Part shown: one piece after another, positions 7,379 through 14,473 of the stretch
How the letters are laid out: each line of letters begins with the position of its first letter
Numbering within the stretch: position 1 is the first letter of the stretch
From: JBAUHN01 sp049680295
GTDB taxonomy: Bacteria; Pseudomonadota; Alphaproteobacteria; Rhodobacterales; Rhodobacteraceae
Reading direction: 5' to 3'
DNA: 15,685 nucleotides
Assembly (NCBI GenBank): GCA_049680295.1
Contig: JBAUHN010000231.1
Location: 1 to 15,685, forward strand
Position numbers and translations under genes: made by a program
The notes under the pieces: model-generated
Seen by the model: the letters and a program-made list of their open reading frames with translations, nothing else
Told to the model about the DNA's origin: nothing
Database searches by the model: none

Positions 7379-7846
7379 TTAGTTCACGGCCTTGCTGTCG
7401 ACGACATCTTTTTCGATCTGTTTGGTCGAGGAAATCGAAATTTGCCGTGGCTTCAGGGCTTCAGGCACTTCGCGTATCAGATCAATATTCAGCATGCCGT
7501 CAACATGCGCTGCACCTGTGACTTGCACATGGTCGGCCAGATGGAAGCGGCGTTCAAACGCACGGGTTGCGATGCCACGATGCAGATAGCTGCGCCCTTG
7601 ATCCTCGTCGGCTTTTTTCGCGGATACGATCAGACTGTTTTCACGGACTTCCACGGATAGGTCCGCATCCGAAAAGCCCGCAACGGCAATCGAAATCCGG
7701 TAGGCGTCATCGTCAAGTTTTTCAATGTTATAAGGCGGATAGCTGGGCTGAGTCGTATCAGACGTCAGCACGCGGTCCATCAGGCCTGCAATTTGGTCAA
7801 AGCCAACAGTGCTGCGGTAAAGCGGGGCAAAATCATAAGTACGCAT
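7379..7846 (-). CDS. ibpA: Small heat-shock protein, Hsp20/IbpA type
   Basis: This ATP-independent holdase binds unfolding proteins and hands them to DnaK/ClpB. The 155-residue sequence starts MRTYDFAPLYRSTVGFDQ, very close to the E. coli IbpA start, followed by YPPYNIE and YRISIAVAGF. The alpha-crystallin domain covers about residues 35-130, with RGIATRAFERRFHLADHV and GMLNIDLIREVPE. The C-terminal IxI-type anchor is seen as ISI in RQISISS, followed by a polar tail. The ATG at 7846 is preferred over an upstream start at 7894, since AGAGG lies 9 nt before it and the IbpA N-terminus begins there. A sigma-32-like promoter and a ROSE-like hairpin lie upstream. The gene is convergent with gabD across a shared terminator. 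The symbol follows similarity to IbpA; alphaproteobacteria often carry several hsp20 paralogues. Confidence 0.93.
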   Translation of the reverse strand: MRTYDFAPLYRSTVGFDQIAGLMDRVLTSDTTQPSYPPYNIEKLDDDAYRISIAVAGFSDADLSVEVRENSLIVSAKKADEDQGRSYLHRGIATRAFERRFHLADHVQVTGAAHVDGMLNIDLIREVPEALKPRQISISSTKQIEKDVVDSKAVN

Positions 7847-7848
7847 AG

Positions 7849-7871
7849 GTATCATCCTCTGTTTGAGCGAT
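7849..7871 (-). promoter_or_regulatory. Probable ROSE-like RNA thermometer hairpin masking the Hsp20 Shine-Dalgarno
   Basis: In the mRNA, AUCGCU (7871-7866) can pair with AGGAU of the Shine-Dalgarno (7858-7854). This leaves the middle G bulged and a seven-base loop, CAAACAG. UCGCU fits the U(U/C)GCU signature that defines the last hairpin of ROSE elements, which melt with heat and free the ribosome site. The leader from the sigma-32-like promoter to the ATG would be about 100 nt, a usual ROSE size, so further hairpins may exist upstream. The pairing is seen in the sequence; the thermometer function is inferred from rhizobial Hsp20 genes. Confidence 0.65.
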
Positions 7872-7953
7872 AAATCAGCCGGACCCTCCATCATGGACAG
7901 ATCCAGTATTTACGTTTTGTCGGAACCCTGTTTCAGGCGTTCCAACATCACTC

Positions 7954-7981
7954 ATTTGGGGACGTATTTGACAGTTTCAAG
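7954..7981 (-). promoter_or_regulatory. Sigma-32 (RpoH) type promoter for the Hsp20 gene
   Basis: On the minus strand CTTGAA (7981-7976) is followed after 14 bp by CCCCAAAT (7961-7954). This closely matches the heat-shock consensus CTTGAAA-N11-15-CCCCATNT. It lies 108-135 bp upstream of the Hsp20 ATG and starts only about 15 bp past the end of the protease pseudogene. Confidence 0.8.
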
Positions 7982-7994
7982 ACCTTTTTTGTGA

Positions 7995-8019
7995 CTTAGG
8001 GTTTGATAAATTTTGCGCC
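7995..8019. repeat. 25-bp direct repeat, copy 1 (3' end of the protease pseudogene)
   Basis: This copy is identical base for base to 8813-8837. It covers the last codons of the protease (tail AKFIKP), the TAA stop and one base beyond. The flanking bases differ. The two proteases are far less alike elsewhere, so identity at wobble positions here stands out. Confidence 0.95.
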
Positions 8020-8804
8020 AGCGGAACTGGTGCCGGCCCCGACGGTGACACGGCGCACCGGCTTGCCGAACTGCGGGGCATTGGCCCGCATCTGGCGTTT
8101 CAGATCACCGACAACCCTTGGCAACGCCATCCCAAACGCGACTTTCTTTCCCCCGAGCGTCCCGCCACCCGAAATCACTGAAACGATGCGGCCGCGTCCA
8201 TTCTGGTGGCTGAAAACGGGCGCGCCTGATGATCCAAAAGTCACGTCGCAATCCAGCGCCAAGACATCATCACGCGTATCCAGCACCTGACATTGCCGCT
8301 GCCGTGACAGCGCGTCAGAACGTCCCTGCCCATAAGATACGGCGCTGACGTTTCCTTTCTGCGCGCTACCTTTGTGCAGTACAAACGGATCAAGCACATG
8401 CGTAGGGATTGGGGCCGCCAGTTTCAGCAACGCCACATCATGGCGCACGTTTTCGAATGTCAAACCCCGGCCGGGGACATAGCCGACATGCGCTTCGATC
8501 TGCGACACGGCCCGTTCGGTCACAACTGTGCCATCGCGCAATCCAGCCCTGAATGTCAGATCGGCGGCTTGTCTGAGGCCCGTTTTGCTGCGGTCATCAC
8601 GCAATGGGCAGCCGTCAGTACCAAGTCAGGGGCAATCAGAGTGCCAGTGCAAAACCCGCCATTTTTGGTATCCAGACGTCCGACCGCTTCCCATCCCAGG
8701 GCGCGATTCTTGTCACCCAACCGTGTGAGGTTTGTGTTTTGCGCGACCACCGGGTGGGCCATGCAAAACGACAGAAAAATTGCAGATACAAATACAAATC
8801 GCAT
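7996..8804 (-). pseudogene. Secreted trypsin/V8-like serine protease, disrupted by a one-base frameshift
   Basis: The N-terminal part (ATG 8804, AAGGAAA upstream) reads MRFVFVSAIFLSFCMAHPVVAQ, a signal peptide. It continues to LVLTAAHC with catalytic His67, then runs to a stop at 8556. The rest continues in the -1 frame from about 8600 to 7996. It carries the catalytic Asp (NVRHDVALLKL), the catalytic Ser (TFGSSGAPVF) and the tail GAKFIKP. Adding one base just after AAHC restores a single frame of the same spacing as the paralogue at 8814-9668 (24 residues from the Cys to RDG in both). The lost base lies between 8600 and the four-A run (minus strand) at 8586-8583. No early decay is visible elsewhere, so the lesion is recent, a sequencing error, or bypassed by slippage at the A run. 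It starts 9 bp downstream of the paralogue's stop, whose TAAGGA doubles as its Shine-Dalgarno. Confidence 0.8.
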
Positions 8805-8812
8805 AAAATTTC

Positions 8813-8837
8813 CTTAGGGTTTGATAAATTTTGCGCC
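8813..8837. repeat. 25-bp direct repeat, copy 2 (3' end of the intact protease)
   Basis: This is the partner of 7995-8019, 818 bp away. In this copy the stop region also forms the Shine-Dalgarno (TAAGGA) of the following protease gene. Recombination between the copies would remove the frameshifted gene exactly. Confidence 0.95.
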
Positions 8838-9668
8838 GGTATCGTGGCGCTGGCCGTTGACGCGCACGCGCGATGCGTCGGGACCCGGGGCTTGAAATAC
8901 CCCTTTTCCGGCAACAAGCTCGGCCTGCAATAAGGCCAAAGGTGCACCCAGTGAGGTCCCAAGCGAGACGTTTTCGCCGTCCACTTCGGCCTTGGCCGAA
9001 ACCACCGACACGATTTTTGCGGCACCTTCCGAGAAGACGAAAATCGGCGCACCAGACGATCCGAAATCGACCGAGCACGAGGTCACAAGCACGCCTTCTT
9101 GTTGGGCCAGAACGGTGCATACCTCTTGTAGTGACGGCGCCTCGGAGCGGTCGCGCGCGTAGCTGACAACGCCGACATGTTCACCTTTTCGGGGGCGCGA
9201 TGCGGTGTCAAACGGGATAATCGACGTGTTGCGGATCGGGCGTTCAAGTTCCAGCAAGGCCAGATCGTTGCGCACACGCTGCGATGAAATCTCGCCGTCA
9301 TAGATATAGGCGGGGTGGATTACTGCCCGACGCACCCGGCGGTAAGCCGAGGCACGCCCATTGCGCCATCCAGCCAGAAATTCGACGGTTTCGTGGTTCA
9401 CACGTTCTTTTGAGGACTTATTGTATAGGCAATGTGCGGCAGTCAGAACCAGTTGTGGAGCAATCAAGGCGCCGGTGCAAAACCCGACGCCGTCAATATC
9501 CAGCCGACCAACAGCTTCCCAGGCATTTGCATCAATTCCCGATTCCAGGCTTTTCAGCCGTGCGTCTTGCGCCGATGCAGCCGGTGCCAAACTCAGTGTG
9601 ATCAAAAAAATGGACAACCAAAGCCGCAACAACACGATCCTTTTCGTTGGTATCCTGCACTTAGCCAC
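8814..9668 (-). CDS. Secreted trypsin/V8-like serine protease (S1 family)
   Basis: This is an exported endopeptidase with a complete triad: His79 in LVLTAAHC, Asp135 in VRNDLALLEL and Ser205 in FGSSGAPIF. Cys64-Cys80 and Cys184-Cys198 are probable disulfides. A basic N-terminus and hydrophobic helix (LRLWLSIFLITLSLAPAASA) end in a likely signal-peptidase site before QDARL, so the enzyme is periplasmic or secreted. The protein is 284 residues if the GTG at 9668 is used. No clear Shine-Dalgarno precedes that GTG, and TTG or GTG codons at 9635-9629 after AAAAGG are alternatives that keep the signal peptide. It starts 27 bp past the glcF stop and is followed 9 bp later by its frameshifted paralogue. 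Short trypsin-like proteases of this kind are common in Rhodobacteraceae; substrate unknown. Confidence 0.87.
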   Translation of the reverse strand: MAKCRIPTKRIVLLRLWLSIFLITLSLAPAASAQDARLKSLESGIDANAWEAVGRLDIDGVGFCTGALIAPQLVLTAAHCLYNKSSKERVNHETVEFLAGWRNGRASAYRRVRRAVIHPAYIYDGEISSQRVRNDLALLELERPIRNTSIIPFDTASRPRKGEHVGVVSYARDRSEAPSLQEVCTVLAQQEGVLVTSCSVDFGSSGAPIFVFSEGAAKIVSVVSAKAEVDGENVSLGTSLGAPLALLQAELVAGKGVFQAPGPDASRVRVNGQRHDTGAKFIKP

Positions 9669-9695
9669 AGGGTGCGGCGAAATTAGGGCATTGGA

Positions 9696-11018
9696 TCAAC
9701 GAAGCATTGGAACTTTGTCATGACAAGACCCATTCGCGACCAGCGCCGGCGGTTTGGGGCCACCTGTTGCCCAATCCAGCAATTCGACGGTGTGGACAAT
9801 TGGGATGCCTGTCGCGCTGCCGATCTGCATCATGCAGCCGATGTTTCCCGCAGCGATAATATCGGGGCTTTTGGCCTCAAGCGTGCGAACCTTGCGGGCT
9901 TTTAACTGCTGCGAAATCTTGGGCTGCATCAGATTGTAGGTGCCTGCCGAGCCACAGCATAGATGCGCGTCCGCAGGTTCAACAACGGTAAAACCTGCGC
10001 GTTTCAACAGGTCCTTGGGAAAGGTCTTAATCTGCTGGCCGTGCTGCAGCGAACAGGCCGCGTGATAGGCGATCAGATCGGGTTTTGCGTCACCTGACGG
10101 CATGTCCAGCTGCATCAGCACCTCTGACACGTCCATCGCAATAGCAGACACGCGGGCGGCGTCCGATGCGATGCCGGTGTTGCGGAACATGTGGCCATAA
10201 TCCTTGACCGTTGTGCCGCAACCGCTGGTGTTGATGACAATCGCGTCCAGACCTTCGCCATCTATCTCGGCACTCCAGGCGGCAATATTTTTGGCCGCTG
10301 TTGCGTGGCTTTCGCCCGATTTGCCCATGTGATGGGTCAGCGCGCCGCAACATCCCGCACCCTTGGCGATCACCACATCACAGCCCAACCGCGTCAACAG
10401 ACGGATGGTGGCATCATTGATATCCGTGTTCAGCGCCTTTTGCGCACAACCTGTCATCAGGGCCACCCGTTTTTTGCGCGGCATAGCGGCATTAAACGTC
10501 TGCGGATCATCATTTCGACTGACCGGCGGGATCACTTTTGGCGCCATCTCAAGCATGGCACGCAACCGCGCATCAGGCATCAGACCTGCGAAAGGGCGCC
10601 CGATTTTGGCGCCAAGCAGGGCCACCCGGAACCGCATCGGATAGGGCAATATCCGCGCCAGCAGCCACCGCAACATGCGGTCAGACAGGGGGCGCTTATA
10701 GCGCCGTTCGATATAGTCACGGGCATGATCGACAAGATGCATATAGTGCACGCCGGACGGACAGGTTGTCATGCACGCAAGGCAGCTAAGACAGCGATCA
10801 ATGTGTTTGACCGTCTTGGCATCCGGATCACGGTCATTCTCAAGCATGTCCTTGATCAGATAGATGCGCCCGCGCGGACTGTCGAGTTCATCGCCGAGCA
10901 CCTGATAAGTCGGGCACGTCGCAGTGCAAAACCCGCAATGCACGCATGCGCGCAATATGTCGTTGCTGCGTTGGATGGCCGGGTCTTGCATTTGCGTGTC
11001 GGTGAATCTGGTTTGCAT
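9696..11018 (-). CDS. glcF: Glycolate oxidase iron-sulfur subunit
   Basis: This is the electron-transfer subunit of the membrane-associated glycolate oxidase (GlcDEF), passing electrons from glycolate to the respiratory chain. Two 4Fe-4S clusters are seen as CVHCGFCTATCP (Cys25, 28, 31, 35) and CLSCLACMTTCP (Cys76, 79, 82, 86). Two cysteine-rich CCG-type domains follow: one with TGCAQ and GAGCCGALTHH, the second with YHAACSLQHGQ and HLCCGSAGTYN. At 440 residues it is slightly longer than usual because of a C-terminal extension after GGPKPPAL. Its ATG directly abuts the glcE stop (TAAATG), so translation is probably coupled. It is last in glcDEF; the proteases follow without a clear terminator. 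Confidence 0.95.
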   Translation of the reverse strand: MQTRFTDTQMQDPAIQRSNDILRACVHCGFCTATCPTYQVLGDELDSPRGRIYLIKDMLENDRDPDAKTVKHIDRCLSCLACMTTCPSGVHYMHLVDHARDYIERRYKRPLSDRMLRWLLARILPYPMRFRVALLGAKIGRPFAGLMPDARLRAMLEMAPKVIPPVSRNDDPQTFNAAMPRKKRVALMTGCAQKALNTDINDATIRLLTRLGCDVVIAKGAGCCGALTHHMGKSGESHATAAKNIAAWSAEIDGEGLDAIVINTSGCGTTVKDYGHMFRNTGIASDAARVSAIAMDVSEVLMQLDMPSGDAKPDLIAYHAACSLQHGQQIKTFPKDLLKRAGFTVVEPADAHLCCGSAGTYNLMQPKISQQLKARKVRTLEAKSPDIIAAGNIGCMMQIGSATGIPIVHTVELLDWATGGPKPPALVANGSCHDKVPMLR

Positions 11019-12146
11019 TTAGCGCGCTCCCATCAGGCCGGGGTTCAGAATGCCGCGCGGATCAAACCGGGCGCGCAGCCCGGCCGACAAACGGGCCACG
11101 CCGGGATGTTCTGGTTGGAAAAACGGCATTTGCGCGCGCGCCTTTTCGCTGGCCCGGACCAAAGTGGCATGCCCGTCAAACTGTTTCAGCCGTGCCCTTA
11201 AATCGGTATTCTCTGGCATCAGCGCCCAGATCAGCCCCCCTGCCCAATCGAATAAAATGCCTTTTGCCTCCATCCGCGCGGCAAGGTCGGGCGCATCTGA
11301 CGGCTTGCACGAAATGCGCCAGACGTCTCCGTCGGAATCATGAAAAAGTTCTGCATCGCGCACCCATTTCCAGCCAGCGACCGTGCGGGCCGGGTCGGTT
11401 TCCACCGTGCTTTCACCGAAATGAGCCAGCAATTGTTGCAAAGACTTACAGCGGTACGCCACCGAGGCTTCAAACCCTTCGACACGCAGCATCGTGATCG
11501 GATGCCCGTCCACACCGCGGGGCGCGTGCGCGGCACCGGACACTTCGAACGGAGAGGCCATGGCGCCGGACATGGCTGATACCGCTTGGTTGATGGTCAA
11601 ACCGTTGATCAGAACCACGCCGGTGGTTTCGGGAATGGGCAGAACCTTCAGGGCAACTTCTGTCAGAACGCCCAAGGTCCCGTATGATCCGCACATCAGT
11701 TTTACCAGATCGTAGCCGGTTACGTTCTTCATCACCCGGCCACCGTTTTTGATGATGTTGCCAGCGCCGTCGACAAATCGAACGCCCAGCGTAAAGTCTC
11801 GTGCTGCCCCGGCTTGAATGCGGCGCGGGCCGCTGTTGTTGCTTGCGATCACACCGCCGATGGTGGGTTCGCCTTTGGTCGCCAATAAACCACGGTAGTC
11901 CATCGGCTCAAAGGCCAGGCGCTGGTGTTCCCTGGCCAGTGTCGCGTCGATGTCGGAAATTTTTGTACCCGCCTCGACCACAATCGTCAGCGCGCCGGGC
12001 TCATATAGCGTCACGCCATTTAGCCCGGTGATGTCCAATGGATCGCCCGCTGGCTGCAAGCCGCGTGTCTTGCCCGCTTGCACGCTAAGCGGGCCATCTG
12101 ATGCGGCGATGATCTGCGCCAATTCGGCTTCGGTTTTCGGGGTCAT
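11019..12146 (-). CDS. glcE: Glycolate oxidase FAD-binding subunit
   Basis: GlcE is the second FAD-domain subunit of glycolate oxidase. The 375-residue protein is a shortened PCMH-type flavoprotein. The FAD-binding region contains GLLATKGEPTIGGVIASNNS and the loop GGRVMKNVTGYDLVKLMCGS, followed by GTLGVLTEVALKVLP. It ends with RFDPRGILNPGLMG, the family C-terminal signature. The ATG at 12146 is preceded by AAAGG; the gene lies 44 bp downstream of glcD. Confidence 0.95.
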   Translation of the reverse strand: MTPKTEAELAQIIAASDGPLSVQAGKTRGLQPAGDPLDITGLNGVTLYEPGALTIVVEAGTKISDIDATLAREHQRLAFEPMDYRGLLATKGEPTIGGVIASNNSGPRRIQAGAARDFTLGVRFVDGAGNIIKNGGRVMKNVTGYDLVKLMCGSYGTLGVLTEVALKVLPIPETTGVVLINGLTINQAVSAMSGAMASPFEVSGAAHAPRGVDGHPITMLRVEGFEASVAYRCKSLQQLLAHFGESTVETDPARTVAGWKWVRDAELFHDSDGDVWRISCKPSDAPDLAARMEAKGILFDWAGGLIWALMPENTDLRARLKQFDGHATLVRASEKARAQMPFFQPEHPGVARLSAGLRARFDPRGILNPGLMGAR

Positions 12147-12190
12147 TTATGGGCCTTTGACGATTTGGGGCACGGCCCCCGGTTCAAGAT

Positions 12191-13639
12191 TTATTGCGCA
12201 GCAAAGGGAATACCCCGGCGCGATTGCGACACATCCAAAGGAAAGACCTTGGCCGGGTTCAACAACCATTGCGGGTCAAACACGTCTTTGACGGCCATCT
12301 GGATTTCCAGGTCTTCCACCGAATACTGGACGCGCATCAAATCTCGCTTTTCGATCCCGACACCATGTTCGCCGGTCAGGCAACCGCCGGCCTCAACACA
12401 CAGCTTCAGTATCTCGGCGCCAAAGGCCTCGCACAGTTCCAGATCGCCCTCTTTGTTGGCGTCAAACAGGATAAGCGGGTGCATATTGCCGTCGCCTGCA
12501 TGAAAAACATTGCCGACCCGAAGCCCATATTCGTCGGACATCTCGCCAATCCGGCGCAGCACGAATGGCAAAGAAGACACCGGGATCGTGCCGTCAAGAC
12601 ACATGTAGTCGTTCAACTGTCCCATCGCCCCAAAGGCCGATTTGCGCCCCAGCCAGATTTTGGCACTTTCCTCGGCGCTTTTGCTTTCGCGCAATTCAAC
12701 CGGATCGTGCCGTTTGGCAATCTTGGTAATCCGGGCCAATTGATCGTCGATTTCGGCCTCCGAGCCTTCGACCTCGACGATCAAGAGCGCCTCGCAGTCC
12801 GGATATCCCGCTTTTGCAAAATTCTCGCAGGCCTGAATGCACAGGCGGTCCATGAATTCGATGGCGACGGGCAACACCCCTGCTTTGATGATATCTGACA
12901 CGCAGGCCCCTGCTACTTCATTGTCGTCAAACCCCATCAACATGGGCCGTGCGCCTTCCGGTTTGTGCAATATCCGCAAAGTTGCCTCGGTCACGACCCC
13001 CAATTGCCCTTCGGACCCACAGATTAAACCCAACAGGTCAAGCCTGCCTGAATCGAGATGCGCACCGCCGATTTCAACGATTTCACCGTCCATCTGTACC
13101 ATGACAACGCCCATCAGGTTGTTTGTGGTCACACCGTATTTGAGGCAATGCGCACCGCCTGAATTCATCGCGATATTGCCTGCAATGGCGCAGGCCAGCT
13201 GGCTGGAAGGATCGGGCGCGTAGAAAAACCCGTTTTCTTCGACGGCACCGGTCACGCTGAGATTGGTGCGCCCCGATTGCACACGGATAAACCGGTTTTC
13301 GTAGTCGGTCTCAAGCACGTCGTTCATCCGCGACACGCCAAGGATCACGCAATCGGCGGTGGGTAAAGCCCCGCCCGCAAGCGACGTGCCGGACCCGCGT
13401 GGCACCACGGGCACGCCTTCCTGGTGACAAATCCGCAATACATCCGCAACTTCGGCCGTGCTAGCGGGCAAGACGGCGGCCATTGGTGGGCACTTGTAAG
13501 CGGTCAGCGCATCGCATTCATAGGCGCGCGTCTCCATCACGTCGTGGATCACGGCATCGCCGGGTAAAACCGACAATAGCCGTTCCACCAATCGGGACTT
13601 GCGCGCCAGAATTGTTGGGTCGGGGACAGGCATTTCCAT
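12191..13639 (-). CDS. glcD: Glycolate oxidase catalytic FAD subunit
   Basis: GlcD oxidises glycolate to glyoxylate with FAD, as part of GlcDEF. The 482-residue protein has the PCMH FAD domain at about 53-230, with PRGSGTSLAGGA at 80-91, DPSSQLACAIAGNIAMNSGG and KYGVTTNNLMG. The C-terminal FAD-oxidase domain holds HAGDGNMHPLILFD, GEHGVGIEKRDLM and the end motif FDPQWLLNPAKVFP. The open frame extends upstream to 13834, but ATG 13639 has a strong GGAGG 8 nt before it and gives the normal length; the extension has no similarity to GlcD. It is the first gene of glcDEF, behind a promoter with a GntR-like operator, and is divergent from the DUF599 gene. D-lactate dehydrogenases of the same family are the main alternative, made unlikely by glcE and glcF next to it. 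Confidence 0.95.
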   Translation of the reverse strand: MEMPVPDPTILARKSRLVERLLSVLPGDAVIHDVMETRAYECDALTAYKCPPMAAVLPASTAEVADVLRICHQEGVPVVPRGSGTSLAGGALPTADCVILGVSRMNDVLETDYENRFIRVQSGRTNLSVTGAVEENGFFYAPDPSSQLACAIAGNIAMNSGGAHCLKYGVTTNNLMGVVMVQMDGEIVEIGGAHLDSGRLDLLGLICGSEGQLGVVTEATLRILHKPEGARPMLMGFDDNEVAGACVSDIIKAGVLPVAIEFMDRLCIQACENFAKAGYPDCEALLIVEVEGSEAEIDDQLARITKIAKRHDPVELRESKSAEESAKIWLGRKSAFGAMGQLNDYMCLDGTIPVSSLPFVLRRIGEMSDEYGLRVGNVFHAGDGNMHPLILFDANKEGDLELCEAFGAEILKLCVEAGGCLTGEHGVGIEKRDLMRVQYSVEDLEIQMAVKDVFDPQWLLNPAKVFPLDVSQSRRGIPFAAQ

Positions 13640-13654
13640 TCGCGGCACCTCCGT

Positions 13655-13691
13655 TTGGTAAACTAATATTACCAATTTATCGCACTGGCAA
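13655..13691 (-). promoter_or_regulatory. glcD promoter with an inverted-repeat operator over the -10 box
   Basis: On the minus strand TTGCCA (13691-13686) is followed after 17 bp by TATTAG (13668-13663), a fair sigma-70 pair. The inverted repeat TTGGTA-N9-TACCAA (13655-13675) covers the -10 box and ends 15 bp before the ATG. TTGGT/ACCAA half-sites suit GntR regulators of the FadR group, to which the glycolate regulator GlcC belongs. The spacer is wider than in textbook LldR or PdhR sites. Regulator identity is inference; no regulator gene is in the window. Confidence 0.6.
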
Positions 13692-13720
13692 GTTTTATCC
13701 CGCTGTTCTATGCGTTTGCC

Positions 13721-14416
13721 ATGGATTTGCTGGACCGTATCACACTTTTTCAGGCGCTTGATATTGGTGCCTTTGTGCTTTTGGTGCTGTTTTGGGCAGG
13801 CATCGGCTGGCGGATTGAAAATTCCCCGGACCACTACCCGTCTGTATCGTCCATCATGGCCAAATATCGCGGCGAATGGATGCGCCAGATGGTCACCAGA
13901 GAACCACGTATCTTTGATGCGCAGACTTTGGGGTCCTTGCGTCAGGGCACCTCGTTTTTTGCGTCAACCTGTGTGATCGCCATCGGTGGAACGCTGGCGT
14001 TGATCGGCAATGCAGATCGGTTGGCAGGCGTGGCCGAAGACCTGACTTTGATCAGCCACACAGCGCGGGTGCTAGAAGTTAAGCTGTTGGTTCTTGTTCT
14101 TTTTTTGACAAATGCGTTTTTGAAATTCGTCTGGGCCAACAGGCTGTTTGGCTATTGCTCGGTTCTGGTCGCCTCAGTGCCGAATGATGCCAACGACCCT
14201 GCCTGTTATCACCGGGCGCATCAGGCAGCAGAAATCAATGTGACCGCCGCGCGCAGTTTCAATCGCGGTTTGCGGTCAATATTTTTTGCGCTCAGCGTGG
14301 TAGCGTGGTTAGCTGGGCCAATTGCCTTGATCGCGGCGTCATTTTTTACCCTCTGCGTGATCTGGCGCCGGGAATTTGCATCAGAATCACGCAAAATCCT
14401 TTTGAAAGAGCAATAA
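13721..14416 (+). CDS. DUF599 family inner-membrane protein, 231 aa
   Basis: The protein has four hydrophobic segments, at about 13-31, 78-97, 120-138 and 185-215. A soluble loop (33-75) contains EWMRQMVTREPRIFDAQTL, and GTSFFASTCVIAIGG and LEVKLLVLVLFLTNAFLKFVW follow. These match my memory of the DUF599 family, whose function is unknown. It is divergent from glcD across 81 bp. No Shine-Dalgarno is visible before ATG 13721, so a very short or leaderless mRNA is possible. An ATG at 13710 opens a different, overlapping frame and is not used. Confidence 0.85.
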   Translation: MDLLDRITLFQALDIGAFVLLVLFWAGIGWRIENSPDHYPSVSSIMAKYRGEWMRQMVTREPRIFDAQTLGSLRQGTSFFASTCVIAIGGTLALIGNADRLAGVAEDLTLISHTARVLEVKLLVLVLFLTNAFLKFVWANRLFGYCSVLVASVPNDANDPACYHRAHQAAEINVTAARSFNRGLRSIFFALSVVAWLAGPIALIAASFFTLCVIWRREFASESRKILLKEQ

Positions 14417-14473
14417 ACCCCTATATTTGCATCACTGTTGTTTTGTGAGCGCGTTTTGATGAGGATATTCGCA

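Noticed and set aside
7847..7894. Upstream start giving a 171-residue Hsp20
   Set aside because: The extra 16 codons overlap the RNA leader and Shine-Dalgarno; IbpA homologues begin at the MRTYDFAPLYRS start, which has AGAGG upstream.
8556..8804. Independent short secreted protein of 82 residues
   Set aside because: It is the N-terminal half of the frameshifted protease, ending just after the catalytic His motif.
10191..11201. 336-codon open frame opposite glcF/glcE
   Set aside because: Antisense shadow of two solid genes; low-complexity Arg/His/Gln-rich translation with no domain.
12194..12898. 234-codon open frame opposite glcD
   Set aside because: Shadow of the conserved GlcD frame; no motif.
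13640..13834. N-terminal extension of GlcD
   Set aside because: It reads back through the promoter and the divergent gene; ATG 13639 follows GGAGG.
13710..13976. 88-codon overlapping frame inside the DUF599 gene
   Set aside because: The DUF599 frame is conserved in character and membrane-patterned; the other is Arg/Pro-rich noise.
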